34,415 bases of DNA from Heterobasidion occidentale (GCA_039111635.1 JBCAQO010000075.1:1-34415), one strand, 5' to 3'; numbered from the stretch's first letter, positions 1-11,392 are shown. Notes: generated by a model not told the origin, from the sequence alone. Made by a program: numbers and translations.

Positions 1-1719
1 CCTTCCGTACCTACCATTAATTTTCTCTGTCCTTAAACCACCCACCCTCCTTGTCTTTCATCCTTTGCACGCATTTGGACGCTCATCGAGAAGCGACGTC
101 TCTGTAATGCGCCTACCCTCGATAGGGCAGGCGCAGCCCGCGATGGCCCACCCTCCATCGCGGCTGACCTCTTTCTTCCCCCTTTTCTGTTAGACGTTCT
201 TCTGCTGCCGTCGGAAAGCCTCGCAGCTTTCGCCCACCCCGCTCTTTGCCATGTAATTTTGCTCGGACTATTCTCGTTCACGCGCTGTCTCACCGCTTTC
301 GGTCGTCATGTTCTGCTCTATACATACATACTCCTCTCGCAATGTCAGTTGTTTGATCTGCCCTCACTCGCGCGTGCATCAAACAACTCCCATCCGCAAG
401 GATCACCAAACCATAGACAAATGACATCATCTGGATGACTGAGACGCTGACAGCCGATTGTTAACTGACTTGAGCATCGGGAAATTGGCAGCGAAATGAC
501 ATTCTTATATAAAGTAATATAAGCTATGTAATACCATAATATATCCAATACTTTTACATCGTACGGGCAAGCCATACATGAGGCGGCACGGTTGGTAGAT
601 ACCACAACATCCCTCAGGCTTCCCGAACTTCACAAAGAATATCAGATATGGGATTAGAAGGTGAAGATGAGCAGGAATGCAACACCGATGACCTCTGGTA
701 AGCAAAAGATTAAAGATAATGAAGTGACATATCAATCATACTTCTGGGTACACAGCACAAGTATCTAGTCAAGTAATGCCCGGTGATGTTGGTGAAACTC
801 TCCATCAACAACAGGTTGACAGCAAATGTCAAGAAATGGAGGAAATATAGCCATGGTTCAAGGTTGATGCACATGCATCGGAGGGACAGCCCTCGAGACA
901 GCCAACAAGAATGTTATGTGATTCAAAGTAGTACCAATCATTGTAATAGACGGCGGGATTTGCGAAGGCTATTATCTTTGTCAGACTGATGTTCTCGGCC
1001 AACACATGCAAGAATTTTAGATAAGATCAACCTACATCAGGGAGAAGGGTTTCGTAAAGGTCAATAAGAAAGCCGAATTGTCAGCAATAGAGCCTACCTT
1101 TATAATTAACGATGGAGTTGCCGGTGCCGACAATCCTTGCCAGACTGACGTTCACGGCCAACACATGCGAGAGTGACGATGTTTGTCCAGACTTGATCGC
1201 GCAACAGCCAATACATGCAAGAGTTTTACATAAGATCAACCTACATCAGGGAGAAGGGCTTCGCAAAGGTCAATAAGAAAGCCGAATTGTCAGCAACAAA
1301 GCCTACCTTTATAATTAACAATGGAGTTGCCGGTGCCGACAATCCTTGCCAGACTGACGTTCACGGCCAACACATGCGAGAGTGACAATGTTCGTCCAGA
1401 CTTGATCGCGCAACATCAGCGCGATACTGAGTCTGAATGTGAGTAAAAATGAATCAGAAGCAAAATGATTGCGAAATGCAGTAAGAAAGCCGCACGATTG
1501 ACTGCGATTATCAAGACCTGGACATATGATGGAGTCCGGTCAGGCTTGACACATTAATTGTTCAAATGATTAAGAAATAGCAACGTCTAGCGAGGATATC
1601 TACTATTGTAACTAATTATGATGATTGCAGAAGCTACTATCATTGGAAGGAAAGATATAGTCCCTTCTGCACACAAGATGAAGCGACAGATGATAGGCAT
1701 TGATACCGTGAAAAGCATA
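1..1719. other. Non-coding flank downstream of the DUF6698 gene
   Basis: I found no gene that I can support here. Open frames are short, lack plausible exon joins and match no family I know. Bases 1-330 are pyrimidine-rich on the plus strand and could be an upstream region of something outside the window, but nothing proves this. Bases 480-760 are AT-richer with no recognisable product. The one clear structure is the tandem duplication at about 1000-1417, listed separately. Bases 1420-1719 probably hold the 3' untranslated region of the DUF6698 gene, which ends at 1720 on the minus strand. Confidence 0.5.
1000..1417. repeat. 209-base tandem duplication
   Basis: Two head-to-tail copies, about 1000-1208 and 1209-1417, are offset by exactly 209 bases and nearly identical. 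Both run through a 'taagatcaacctacatcagg' stretch, a 'gttgccggtgccgacaatcc' stretch and an 'acttgatcgcgcaac' end. Differences are scattered single-base changes, many of them transitions. The duplication lies downstream of the DUF6698 gene and has no coding capacity. It may be part of a transposon end, but I see no terminal inverted repeat or target duplication to prove this. Confidence 0.85.
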
Positions 1720-3178
1720 TTATACTGCCCGACGTCTAGTACGTTCCTCAACGGTAGGCTCCCTTGAGATAGGATCCTTCCTCGCCTCAGCCGCTTTTCT
1801 CTGAGCCCTTCTTTCTCTGATCTTGGCCAGCGCACTGTTGGTTGATGCTGCGGGGTGAGCTGAAGAAAAACTGGGAAAAATCTGACTTCAAAGAATGTCA
1901 GAAAGGGTCGAAGATACTTTGAGATACGTACCAGTTCCACCATAATAATAGCGCGTCAACTTCCTCCTTTTCCTCCACATCCTCAAACAATTCCAATACA
2001 CTATTGAAGAAACGCTCTGAGTCGGTGACAGTATCTGTTCGAGAAAATACAGCTGACGACGAGAGGGAAAATCGAGCCTAGAAAGGGGAATCAGAAGCAA
2101 CATGCGAAGGGGTCTCTTAACAGCTACCTGCGTGGCAATGTAAGCGATCGATGCCGGTGTGACGCATTTCATACCGTGAATCCGCGCGTTCCCAGACCTT
2201 GTGGCCCTCGCATCCTTTTCCACTGAACTTGGAGATGTAAACACGTGCTTATAGGCCTATGAACATCAGCATGCGAGTTCGTCGAAAGTACCAGATAGAA
2301 ACATACTGAGACGAGCAGCTGGCTCTTGAAAAGCCCCTTCCATGGGTCATCAGAATCGTACCGATAACCAGCATATAGAAAAATGGGCCACTGGTCTCCT
2401 GGAATAAGCATTTCACCGTCTCGCAATTTCCGTTTGATACTGTTCGAGTGAGATGAACGGGAAAAAATGAGATTATTTGATCTTACTCAGGATTCGACCA
2501 ATCCAATCCTGCAGGGCAAAGCAGCGCTCCTGTCTGTTCATGGCGAAAGCCCCGATCTGATTTCATGTTACGGGAGAGTGGCGGAATAAGGGATTGGCCT
2601 CGAGGAGTGATCCAATCGAGGATAGGGCCTTTCATACTCTTTGTATCGTCCGATCTAGCGCTAGACACCCCTTTTTGAATCTGCCCTACCGTTAAATAGC
2701 CACACTCAAGGTGATGCGGTCACACTTACTAGTTCCCCTATGTGCATGATCTCCTCGTCAGAGCCTTCCTGTAGGCGCTCTTCAAGATGGGGGACCATCC
2801 GAAGTAATTCTTCATAAACCTTGTACTCCCGCCTCTGCCTATCAAACAATGAAACACGCAGTGCATGACAAGAATGATTGATTCAGCGAGTTGGCCTTAG
2901 ATAGGAACGGCTCACTCATATGTCAAGGACTCAGGCTCCTCAGCCAGCTCTCCCATTCTAAGAAGACCACGTGTGATTATAGACTGGACGTTGCAAAGAG
3001 CGTGTACAGTCCGTCCAAAATGACGACCGTGATGAACAAGCGGATCTGTGAGACACCTTGCGGAGGGTCAGAGGTCGCCCAGGCAGGCGAGGCAAAGTAG
3101 TGCTTACGGCCTTTTCCTGGGGCCTAGTTGAAGAGCACTAGGCTGACGTTTATCACCAAGAGAGTGGTCCTCAGGCAT
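1720..3178 (-). CDS. DUF6698 family protein, eight exons
   Basis: Exons on the minus strand: 3178-3108, 3056-2916, 2838-2730, 2680-2487, 2439-2307, 2256-2128, 2077-1932 and 1870-1720. They join in frame to 357 residues from ATG at 3178 to TAA at 1720. I recognise DUF6698, a multicopy fungal family of unknown function, from the core order: HHGRHFGRTVHALCNV near the N-terminus, ARSDDTKS, then ILDWITPRGQ, then SDRGFRHEQTGALLCPAGLDW, GEMLIPGDQWPIFLY, DPWKGLF, VFTSPSSVEKDARATRSGNA and a basic tail (about residues 320-357, many Arg/Lys). No catalytic residues are known to me. All seven introns (50-77 bases) keep frame and no internal stop was found, so the gene looks intact. The first intron uses a less certain acceptor (CGCAAG). 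It is divergent from the zinc-binding gene at 3430, with 251 bases between the start codons. Confidence 0.88.
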
Positions 3179-3429
3179 GGAAGTAAGAACGGTGCGTCGA
3201 TGAGAAAACGGGCGTGGGACCTGGTATCGCGTCCAAAGTTTTTAACGAGCGAGCAAGCGAACGAGTCATAAACTATGGTGAGTCAGAAAGTCAGTGGGAG
3301 TCAGAGCGAGTCACCTCGGGTAGGAGGAGGAAGGTCGGGCTTCGGGTATCCAAGCCAATTCGAAGCGACCCTCAAGGGTATTTAGGACATTGACCTGCTC
3401 AAGGCCATCTCATCCTGCACTGCCTAGCC
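3179..3429. promoter_or_regulatory. Divergent promoter with GAGC repeats
   Basis: This 251-base gap separates the start codons of DUF6698 (-) and the zinc-binding protein (+), so both promoters must lie here or overlap the genes. At 3246-3270 it contains an imperfect (GAGC/AAGC) run ending in GAGTCAT, followed by several GAGTCA/AGTCAG words up to about 3315. A closely similar run ending in GAGTCAT sits about 100 bases upstream of the Plavaka transposase start (30069-30085). No clear TATA box is visible. Confidence 0.4.
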
Positions 3430-4443
3430 ATGTCGTCCCAACCTTTAACTCGCGAATCACTGGTCATCTCCATCCCTTCTCGTCATCGCCGATACCTGGA
3501 CAAGGTTCGGGGATCTGACAACGCGGTTTTTCAGTACGACATTCAAACAGGGGAGATGATTCCATGGAAGTGGTGGGTCTTGTCACCTCAAAAATTTGAA
3601 ATGTCTGACGCACAATGCAGGCCCGTAAGCTTAAGGGAGGGGGACCGTGTCGTGCCTTCGTCTCTGAGGAAACACCGCCTGACGAATAGATTTCTCGGGC
3701 CGTGTTGTTTGTGCCCCTTGCTCGAGAGAAACGGACCACCGGTGTTCACGGAGGCAGCTATGTATCTTGCAACGTCGGGTCCTTTCCATGGTCAATACAT
3801 TGCTCGATGCGCACATGGAGTGTGTGGATATATAGGTCAGTCCCCATCCAATGAGCGTGAATACACACGACTTACCAATCTCACAAGTTCGCCTCGAGCA
3901 TGCCTACCAACGTATTGGTTGTCCAGTGCATATGTACGCGCCTCGTGGTGAGCACCTCGAGATCAATCTCTAGGTCTAGAATTGACTCCCACGCAGAGGC
4001 AACCGAAGCGCGCCCACGACCAGTGCTACACTTTAGCGAAGCAGGATATGTCCCCCTGAACCCCTTTCCAATGCCTCTGAAACGCACTCACGCACAAATC
4101 GGTGAGTGTCAGTACCTGTTTGACATTCAGGTGTAACTCACTCACCATTTCAGATGTAACCTCGAACGAAAACCCACTTCTCCGCCTTGTGCAAAGGCGC
4201 CGTGTCTCTACTCAATATCGACCAAACCCGTTGTATGACCTCCTTCGACAGATGGACACGAACATTTATCCAGGTGTTTCCGAAGAGGCCTTTTCCAAAT
4301 TCTTTGTGAAGTGCTCCTGTCGATTGATCACGACCCGTCGGGCCTTCGCTCACCACGAATGCCCGTTGGAAGTAATTGATCTCACCACAGATTCAGATAA
4401 TCAAGGGGGAGATACCGATGAGGAGCAAGCTACAGAACTCTAG
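3430..4443 (+). CDS. Zinc-binding (GRF-like) protein with C-terminal SUMO-interaction motif
   Basis: Exons 3430-3835, 3888-3933, 3980-4101 and 4154-4443 give 287 residues. The third exon could instead start at 3974, adding two residues. A probable small zinc-binding module spans residues 92-132: Cys92-Cys93-x-Cys95, a Ser-Gly-Pro-Phe-x-Gly core, then Cys127 and Cys132 in 'RCAHGVCGYI'. This layout resembles GRF-type zinc fingers of nucleic-acid-binding proteins, but I cannot prove membership. Near the end a second Cys/His cluster (KCSCRLITTRRAFAHHEC) is followed by VIDLTTDSD at about 265-273 and a run of Asp/Glu, the classic shape of a SUMO-interacting motif. The gene is divergent from DUF6698 and convergent with the Ulp1 gene. 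Its function is unknown; a DNA- or chromatin-associated role in the mobile-element block is inference. Intron 2 is unusually short (40-46 bases) and its borders are the weakest part of the model. Confidence 0.7.
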
Positions 4444-4734
4444 AAAATTAGTACCAAAGCGTTGACACCATAGGATTCATATACAGCCATTACAGTCAGC
4501 ATAGAATTAATGTACAGCCATTAGACTCAACACCATAGGATTGATACGTAGCCACTCATTTCAATATGAACCGGCTCATATGCATGAAGATCAAGTTGTG
4601 GGAATGGTAAAAGTGCGTATTAAGGGAAGAACCAAAGACTCAATGGTCAGCAAGTCTGCGAGACAGAACAGTAGTGGCCATGTTCTACAGACTCGACAGC
4701 ATATGACTTTGAGTCTGCACATTACGCTACGTAC
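4444..4734. other. Convergent 3' gap with short imperfect repeats
   Basis: The gap lies between the stop codons of two convergent genes. It holds an imperfect short repeat built on 'acaccataggatt', a few bases, then 'tagcca' or 'cagcca', at about 4467-4492, 4510-4522 and 4528-4552. If the Ulp1 transcript is spliced at the GTGAGT donor at 4738, its stop codon would move from 4735 into this gap at about 4591. Otherwise only 3' untranslated regions are expected. Confidence 0.45.
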
Positions 4735-6714
4735 TCACCTTCCCGAGAGCTGTTGCCATTCATCAGAAAGTTTGAGGAGTTCTGCCTTCAGCATCTCACG
4801 CATGGTGGGAACGACGCCCGCCTCCCATTCTATTTCTGCCCCTGATGCATGCCCCTTCTTCAATGTCTTGCATGATGGCCCAAGGGCAATAGATCAGGAT
4901 TCGTGATAGCAAGCATCGTGAAGACTTACCGATGTCGGTCTCATGAACATATCCGGGTTTTTCATGAAAAGATAGTTGAAGTGGAGAAGGTACAAGCCAC
5001 AATCATACTGATTGGGTTGCATGGGCACCTGACGAGGACATTCATTCGAGGCATACATCATACACAACAAATGTGACCCACCTCAAACTGTTTTGCATGC
5101 GGTTCGAACAGAGGCGTGATATTGATTCGGGCCTTGACCTCCTCACATAGATACTCAGCTAAGCGCCGGCCCGTATTCCGACGCTTTCGGTTGAGAGAAT
5201 CGAATATAAAGATTTGCGTACTGGCAAAGATCAATTAGGAGTAACAGTGAAACGATCATCATCGTTATGGCTCACGCGTGGACCCAACTTGATGTAGTCG
5301 AGCCTTCGCTATCCGACAACATAGTCCATCCAAGTCGGTGCGCCGAATCAACGGCAAAAACAGTATTGTATTTAGCTGGCGGGCGCTCGAATAGGCCTTG
5401 TGGATGGCTTATGACTGCCAAGTACCAATGCTGTTCCGCCCTATCAGTCATGTCTCAGCAATGTAGTCACGGAACTAAGAAGCTTGCTCGCACTCATCAT
5501 GTATAGGGACGATCAAGAACTTCTTGCTGAAGATATCGACTCTGTTTGTATGACTTTTGGCTGCTTCATAGCCAGCTCGTCTACGAAAAAAAAATAAGCG
5601 ATCTTCACAGCGCTCCATGAGACGTAACTCACAATCGCGTATAGAAAAACGTGCTATATATGTGTACCTGGTCCATAGCAACAGAATCCTTCACCCTTGA
5701 CTTGGCATACCACAGTCTTTGTGTTCATATGAGCGAGCACTCGGGTTTCGGATAAAATCGAACACTTACTTTAAACCAAGATTGATGAGATTATCATTTA
5801 AGAATCTGCGAGGTTTTAGTCGCTCCATATCCTGTGGTCCGATATCAATCGCGCCATGGCCAACAAAGGGGTAAGTCAAAATACTGTAGAAAGTCGAGAA
5901 TAAGTGACAATTTGTATGTATTCATTGATACATACATCGCGCGAGTGTCCGATCGAGCAGATGAGTCAGATTGCTTTGGCAAAGGTACTTTCGTGGGCAG
6001 CTCTACCTCAACATCATCATCTTCAGACGTGAGAGAACTGAGTGGAGAGGATGGAGGAATAGGTAATGCCTCTGAGACCGTTGGCAACGAAGCATCCTCT
6101 AGAGCTGATGCTGGAGTATTTGAGGAATTGAAGAGAGGTGGGGGCGCCGGCACGGTTCCTGTGCCAGATCGTGGAAAACCAGTGTCAAGAGATGATGCTT
6201 GTGTGCGAGATGTTTTGATTGGCTTTGAGCCAAGAGACAAAAGAGGCTTCGTTTTTGAGATATATCGTGGCGAGATTGTGTTCGAGGCTACCGCTATAGT
6301 TGAAGAATTTTTTGATTCATAGAAAGACTTCTGTCGGCGTACGGCAAATGTAGGATGCGAAGATGCTGCACTCTGTTGCAAGGGTCGTTCGGATCGTGCC
6401 GCATGTTTCCTATGGTATGATCTATATCGGCGGCGTCTGGAAGGCACGCATATCAGACTTACGCAATGGGGCACAAAGCAGACTTGGATAACACCCGCTT
6501 AGTGTGCGCAAGAGGCGATGGCACTCGCAAGGTGCTGGGTGGCAGAGACGCACTAGCATAATCTTGTGTGAGAAAGGCTGAGATCGTGCGTGACAGAGTG
6601 AACATACCTCGCCGACGCAAACCCCATAACAGCGTGCATCCTCGCCACAAGATCCTTCGGCGGTGGTTTCTTCATGGAGCGAGCTAGCTCCGCATCTTCA
6701 GGATTCAATAGCAT
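4735..6714 (-). CDS. Ulp1-like SUMO-type cysteine protease, ten exons
   Basis: Exons on the minus strand: 6714-6608, 6552-6463, 6409-5936, 5883-5770, 5716-5633, 5580-5494, 5440-5276, 5220-5082, 5028-4930 and 4857-4735, giving about 493 residues. The N-terminal 220 residues are low-complexity and Ser/Pro-rich with an acidic patch. The protease domain follows: PRRFLNDNLINLGLK (the Ulp1 entry motif), a DIFSKKFLIVPIHDE strand, catalytic His323 in HWYLAVI, Asp381 in IFIFDSLN, Gln424 and Cys430 in QPNQYDCGLYLL. The full His-Asp-Gln-Cys set is present, so the enzyme could be active. Ulp1 enzymes (peptidase family C48) cleave SUMO precursors or conjugates; related proteases are known as passengers of plant and fungal DNA transposons. 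About 58 residues separate His from Asp, longer than in yeast Ulp1; from memory, insertions here are common in this fungal subfamily. A GTGAGT donor overlaps the last codons, so the C-terminus could be slightly longer. Confidence 0.88.
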
Positions 6715-7319
6715 GATTTGTCTGGACGTCGAAAGGCTGAAGCGATGGACATTCGAAGTTTACTCGTCGAGCACAGCAGTCCTGCAATGAGCAAGACTGA
6801 GTGATGTCGGTCACCCGATACCACCTGCAATGAGCAAGTGAATACCTTCGTGGAAGGGGAGACGGATGTCGAGAGAGTCGCAGAAAGAGGAGGTCCGTCA
6901 CGGAGTGCGTTGTGGAAATGGCCAGCCTGGCAATGCCCGAAGCAGCGAAAGTTTGCCAAGGGAAATTTCCCACGTCCCGGAAATATCCGGGTGAGGCGTA
7001 TGAGTGTGTATGGCCGGTTATACACGACCTTATTCACCTTCATGACCTACGATGACTACATTTGTTGCAGGCTCTCGAACGAAGACTGCGTTAGACAATT
7101 ATGCTCTGATGAGGGGAAGGCTTTGCACGTTGTTGACACATCATATTCGATCATGGACTTGCGGCGACCTAGTACGTCGGACTGACACGACGGGGTTTGT
7201 CCTGCTCGCAGTGAGTGAAATTGCGCCTCGTGTGTCTATTTAATCCGATCTGCCTCTCCCACATATTGATATGCCCTTTGGCAACGTACCACATCACTCT
7301 AGTGCCATATCAAAGGAAG
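6715..7319. other. Divergent intergenic region, Ulp1 versus unknown gene
   Basis: This 605-base gap separates the start codons of the Ulp1 protease (-) and the unknown gene at 7320 (+). Reading frames here are open for some length but match nothing I know and would overlap both promoters. The Ulp1-proximal part holds two copies of a 15-base motif, listed separately. The plus-strand gene is preceded by a purine-rich stretch at 7305-7319. No TATA box is obvious on either side. Confidence 0.4.
6781..6838 (-). promoter_or_regulatory. Paired 15-base motif upstream of Ulp1
   Basis: On the minus strand CTTGCTCATTGCAGG occurs twice, at 6838-6824 and 6795-6781, 43 bases apart. The nearer copy ends 67 bases before the Ulp1 start codon. 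The same perfect 15-mer occurs as a pair at 23790-23850 and at 29795-29851. It may be a promoter element, a transcription-start or 5' leader element, or a binding site for an element-encoded protein. The sequence alone does not decide which. Confidence 0.6.
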
Positions 7320-8280
7320 ATGAGTGAACAACGCTCTTGCAATCATGACAACAGGTTGGCATTCCCCGAGTTGCCTAGCATGCCAGACAGGAGCGACGCG
7401 CCTCGTTGCAGAGTGTTTCTCGACGGCAATGGTCCCCTGTGCCGCGTTCTCTTATCTACTGTTCACCAGCTTGACGATGACCAGACGGAAGAACATCCCT
7501 GCGTCATGCCTTGGTGCTATTCTATCCCCCTCACCCTCATGAACAAGGCTATGGCTTTCTTCGAGTCACTGCGGCACCCCGACGGCTCACCCATCGTCTA
7601 TCCTACACACGAGAAGGATCTAGAGATGTCGCCGAGACACATGTGCGAATACACGTACATCTGGAGGCTGCGGCGTGCGTTTCTTAAGGCAATTTACGCG
7701 GCCAGTTGCAATGATCAGATGGGAAGTAACTGGCGATGGCCAAAGATCCACGGGTACCTGTATCGGGAGTACTCTGGTTACGGTCACGATCGCGCACAGC
7801 GAATGTTCTACCGTGAGGATGAGCAGGCTGTGGGCCAGGTTCCTTACACTGTGCCGGACGTGGCCCAAATGAGTTGAGTGTTTTGTTTTATCTGAGAATG
7901 TGGCTTGCTGATCGTACTTGGTCCTAGATTGGGCGGCGCTGCTCAACAGAGACATGAAACGAAGGAAATGGCGATCCTTTTTGTGGCGACATATCAGCCA
8001 AGGGTATGATTCGTTTGGAGAAGAAAATGTCAGGATGTGGTTCGCATGGCGCGAACGCAAGTACTCCATCAGCGGGGACCAATTTCTGTTCGATGATGAT
8101 ATCCCGCCTCGCCTCGCCTATCTAGCATCCGGAACACAGGAAGCAGAGGAGGGTAAGTCAGCTGAATCTGGAACGGACGTCAGCTGACCAGAAGGCATGG
8201 CGACAGTTGATCTTGTACAATCCGACGACGAAGGCTCCAGTTTGATCCATGTTGAAGCGGATAGAGAGCAGTCATTGTGA
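7320..8280 (+). CDS. Unknown protein with C-terminal SUMO-interaction-like motif
   Basis: Exons 7320-7872, 7928-8152 and 8192-8280 give 288 residues. I do not recognise the family. The protein is soluble-looking, rich in Trp, Tyr and Arg, with no signal peptide or membrane segment; notable stretches are MCEYTYIWRLRRAFLKAIY and RRKWRSFLWRHIS. If the 39-base last intron is spliced (GTAAGT donor, CAG acceptor), the end reads ATVDLVQSDDEGSS, hydrophobic residues followed by Ser and acidic residues, as in SUMO-interacting motifs. If not, the protein stops at 8187 after 270 residues and the motif is lost. The first intron uses a weak donor (GTTGAG). Length, number of exons and C-terminal motif parallel the zinc-binding gene at 3430, and each is adjacent to a minus-strand gene of the block. 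Role unknown. Confidence 0.6.
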
Positions 8281-11044
8281 TTAGGACAGGTCATCCCACT
8301 CGATCGAAAAGACAGATTTTTCAAGTTCCACCATCTCTGATCGTATGAGCGCTTCGTATTGTGGTCAGTTGGCAGTCGTGTGCTTTGTCTTGTGTTGTAT
8401 GTTTATGAGTAGTCCCCACTGAGAAGTTTCGTATCATGATGTACAAAAGAACGTGGTTATTTGGTGTTCATATTAGTGATGTCGATGAACATTTGTCGTC
8501 TATAATGCTGCGTGGTTGAAGCCTTGCTGTGTATGGCGGTCAAAGTGTCGTTTTATTCATTCCGCACGACAATGGAGGTTCCCACGAAAACTAAGCTCCC
8601 CACGAGACTGCACAACTCCCGAACACACGAGAATGACATCACACACGAAAAACAAAACCGCACACACATGTTACATCTCGGTCAAGCGCACACGAGACTG
8701 ACCAGTGTTGCGTATCATAAACTGTTTCGCAAAAAGATAATAAAAGTTGAATGTGGATCACTCTAGTCTCTACGCAAACGTTCTATTCTTGCTAACATAT
8801 GTCCTGGACAGAGCTGCGCGCCTCTTCACTATGCTGTGCCACTGACACATCCATGGCTCGTGCAAGGCGTCTCCGATCTCGAAGACAGCGGCGAGGCCAC
8901 CCTCAATAAACTCAACACCCTCATCGTTACTCATCTTGTTTGTCCTCCTGCCCGCCCCGACTCCGCCCCGTCCCTGCCACAGGACGCGCTACCGGCTACT
9001 GGAAAATCACTAAGTACTGCACAACGCAAGCCCTCCGCATCGCCGGGTCCACCCCGGCGCGGCGCCCTGACCCTCGCCTCTAGCTACGGCACTGCAGACG
9101 CGCCTGCCGGACGCGGAGCGCGCGCTCTGTGTCTCGTTCACGTTCATGCCGTTGCCTTGCATGGCGGTGGGCCTGCAGTCCGCATGCTGGACGAGGGACA
9201 CTTTGTGGACGCAGATCAAGAAGGAAAAGTGGGAGAGCGCGGTGATGGAGTGCTTTGAAGGCGCCTTTAAGAGGTGCAAATGCGGCACAAAGGAATTGGA
9301 GGAAAGGGGGGACATGATCAGAATGGGGTGTCGGCCACGGTGTCGCCGTATCACGTTGGAAGCTTGTCGTTGATGATGAGCAGCCACAGCTCTGCCCCGA
9401 TCGCATGTGCGCCGCTCCCAGCGACCTTTGTCTTCGCGAGGGTGTTGGCGGAGAGCAAAGGCTTGAAGAGCCAGAAAATCTACGTCAGGGAGCCCGGATC
9501 ATTCATGAAGAACTCGTACGCCTGCGGCGCAAGGGGGCACGTGTCAGCCGGTGTGTGGGAACACGAGCTGTTGAAGCCAAACCAGCGGAGCACACCGAAG
9601 GAACCGCTGTATGTCGCTGGATATGACGATCAGATCTTTATTTGCGCCATAGAGCGCTGTCTTCGCATCCAGCTTGTCGTACATGCTCGCAAATATCTCG
9701 GGGAGGTGTGTCTGCTACGGCTGTGAGTATGGTGTGGTCACGGCAGCATCGAAGGGACAGGGGCACGTACACGGAACTCCTTGAGCGTCGACTGTTCGCT
9801 CGCTGTGAACGTCTGGGCCGGTGGGCTCCGGGACTGCTGACTCGACGTGCGTTCTCCTTTCCTTGCTGTCGCATTTCGTGTGGTCACGCTTGCGGGTGTA
9901 AATCGAAGATCCCCGCGTCAACTGTATGTATGCGGCCGATGGAATGTGACAAAGTCCATTTCTTCGTGTAGTATCTTACCGAAGAAGACAAGGCAGTCGA
10001 GCAGTTCGAAACCACGCGCCGCACGGCTGGCATCAACGTCACTCAAAACAAGGACGAGGAGCGTGCGTGGGCAAGAACACGGGCGCGAAGACGAGGGGGA
10101 GCCAGGCGAGGCGATGGGCGATGGCAACAACGAGGGCGACAACGAGGATAACAACGAGGAGTGATGGAGGGAAGAGTTCACAGGATAGGCAATGCAAATT
10201 GCTTCAGGGAAAACTGGCTGGACAACTTGCATGAACTAGAATAGCATCCCAGTTTAAGTTACCTCCTCATTAGCTTCTTTACAATTTATGAGAGTGAAGA
10301 CAACATACCGCGCTGTAGGGCCCTCTGAGACATCTTCTCTGCCGCGTGAATTTTGACCCCAGACCTGCAAACCGTATGAAATGTCCTGTCTTTTCATCCC
10401 ACTACCTACGTCTCCGAATTCACTGCTCTTTCACCTCTCTCCCCTACCTCTTCCCTCCTTCCAACAGTGCCAATGTAACCCTCGGCATCAATATCAAGGC
10501 TGTGGTTGTAGATCAGGGATGCGGCAGAAAAGACAACAAAAAACCTACAATTCTGCGCGAACAGATTGAATGAACCCACAATCGGGCGGATGACGTCCGA
10601 AGAAAAATCGAATCTTGCCCCGCAGCGCGTCGATGTGGAACGAGGTCGAGACTTTAAGACGGTACCAAGCGTATTTGGGGTTCATGATTGAGAGTAGGTC
10701 GTGATGTGTGGTGAGGGTGCGAGGAGCGCAAACGAAACGCGAAGTGTGAAAGGGTTTAAGGAGAAAGGCGAATGCGAATGGAGAGCGAGTATGGTGAGCG
10801 AATGAATGCAAGCGCAAACGGATGGTAGTTGAGGACGTCACGTACCCGACACATATCCCCAACGACGTTCTCGCACGTCGAACAATCGATGTGCACTTTC
10901 AAGGCAGCGCGTCGTTCTTCCATCCACCAAACTCGACAACAGCGTACGCGGTGGCTTCTGTGAGCGTGGCGAGATCCGTGTTCTGCGCCCCAATGAGCAT
11001 GATATGCCTCAGTAGCCCAAAGCTGGTCGGTATGCGGACCTTAT
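8281..11044. other. Gene-poor stretch with decayed gene fragments
   Basis: No intact gene can be supported. Reading frames over 9.0-10.2 kb are GC-rich and open by composition on both strands. On the minus strand about 9560-9350 a broken frame reads FWLFKPLLSANTLAKTKV followed by a Gly-rich, Leu-rich stretch and DKLPT, with internal stops. This faintly resembles the end of a Sec14/CRAL-TRIO lipid-binding domain, but I hold that weakly. An acidic Glu/Asp/Asn-rich reading occurs on the plus strand at 10080-10160. The minus strand at 10860-10560 has a codon-like stretch that I do not recognise. The stretch is outside, and contiguous with, the left arm of the inverted structure. Confidence 0.35.
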
Positions 11045-11340
11045 TAAAGTCGTATAGAATCCCTCGAGGCGACTGATGAGTTTGTTGGAGAAGGTGAGTC
11101 CAGGTATAAGCATAAGGCCACGCTTCTTCGACCAGAAGATTGAGGCAAAAAACCGGAGAAGATGTCCTCTGCTGCGGCAAAGGCGGCTCACCGCTCAGCG
11201 AATGTGAAGCGACGATGAGAGATCCAGCGCGATGCCCAGTCCATCTTCCTCTTGATGCAGAGGATGATCTCAGTAGCATCGCAATTCGTAGGTCCAGTCT
11301 CGTTGTGAATATTTTCCATCATTATGTGCAACGCGGTGAA
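11045..11340 (-). pseudogene. Ribonucleotide reductase small-subunit fragment (left arm)
   Basis: Translating the minus strand from 11340 gives a broken but clear match to the class I ribonucleotide reductase small subunit (R2), which supplies deoxynucleotides: ENIHNET, then [21 protein letters not shown], an in-frame [15 protein letters not shown], a one-base frameshift, then [11 protein letters not shown], a two-residue insertion and [16 protein letters not shown]. The match ends abruptly near 11045. The stop, frameshift and missing ends make this a pseudogene; the first iron-site Glu region and the C-terminal tail are absent. It abuts the left repeat array at 11393. A second copy lies in opposite orientation at 19200-19830 with the same TGA and the same insertion, so both derive from one already broken ancestor. 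Confidence 0.85.
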
Positions 11341-11392
11341 GCAGCACGCTGCCTGATGGAGTCGCAAAGAACCACGGCTTAAAAGTAGTGGA

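Noticed and set aside
5834..6322. Plus-strand frame of about 160 codons
   Set aside because: It lies opposite the low-complexity third exon of the Ulp1 gene, which splices in frame to a complete protease domain.
8512..8766. Small plus-strand frame after the 7320 gene
   Set aside because: It overlaps another equally open frame, is rich in His/Thr from simple 'cacac' sequence and has no family match.
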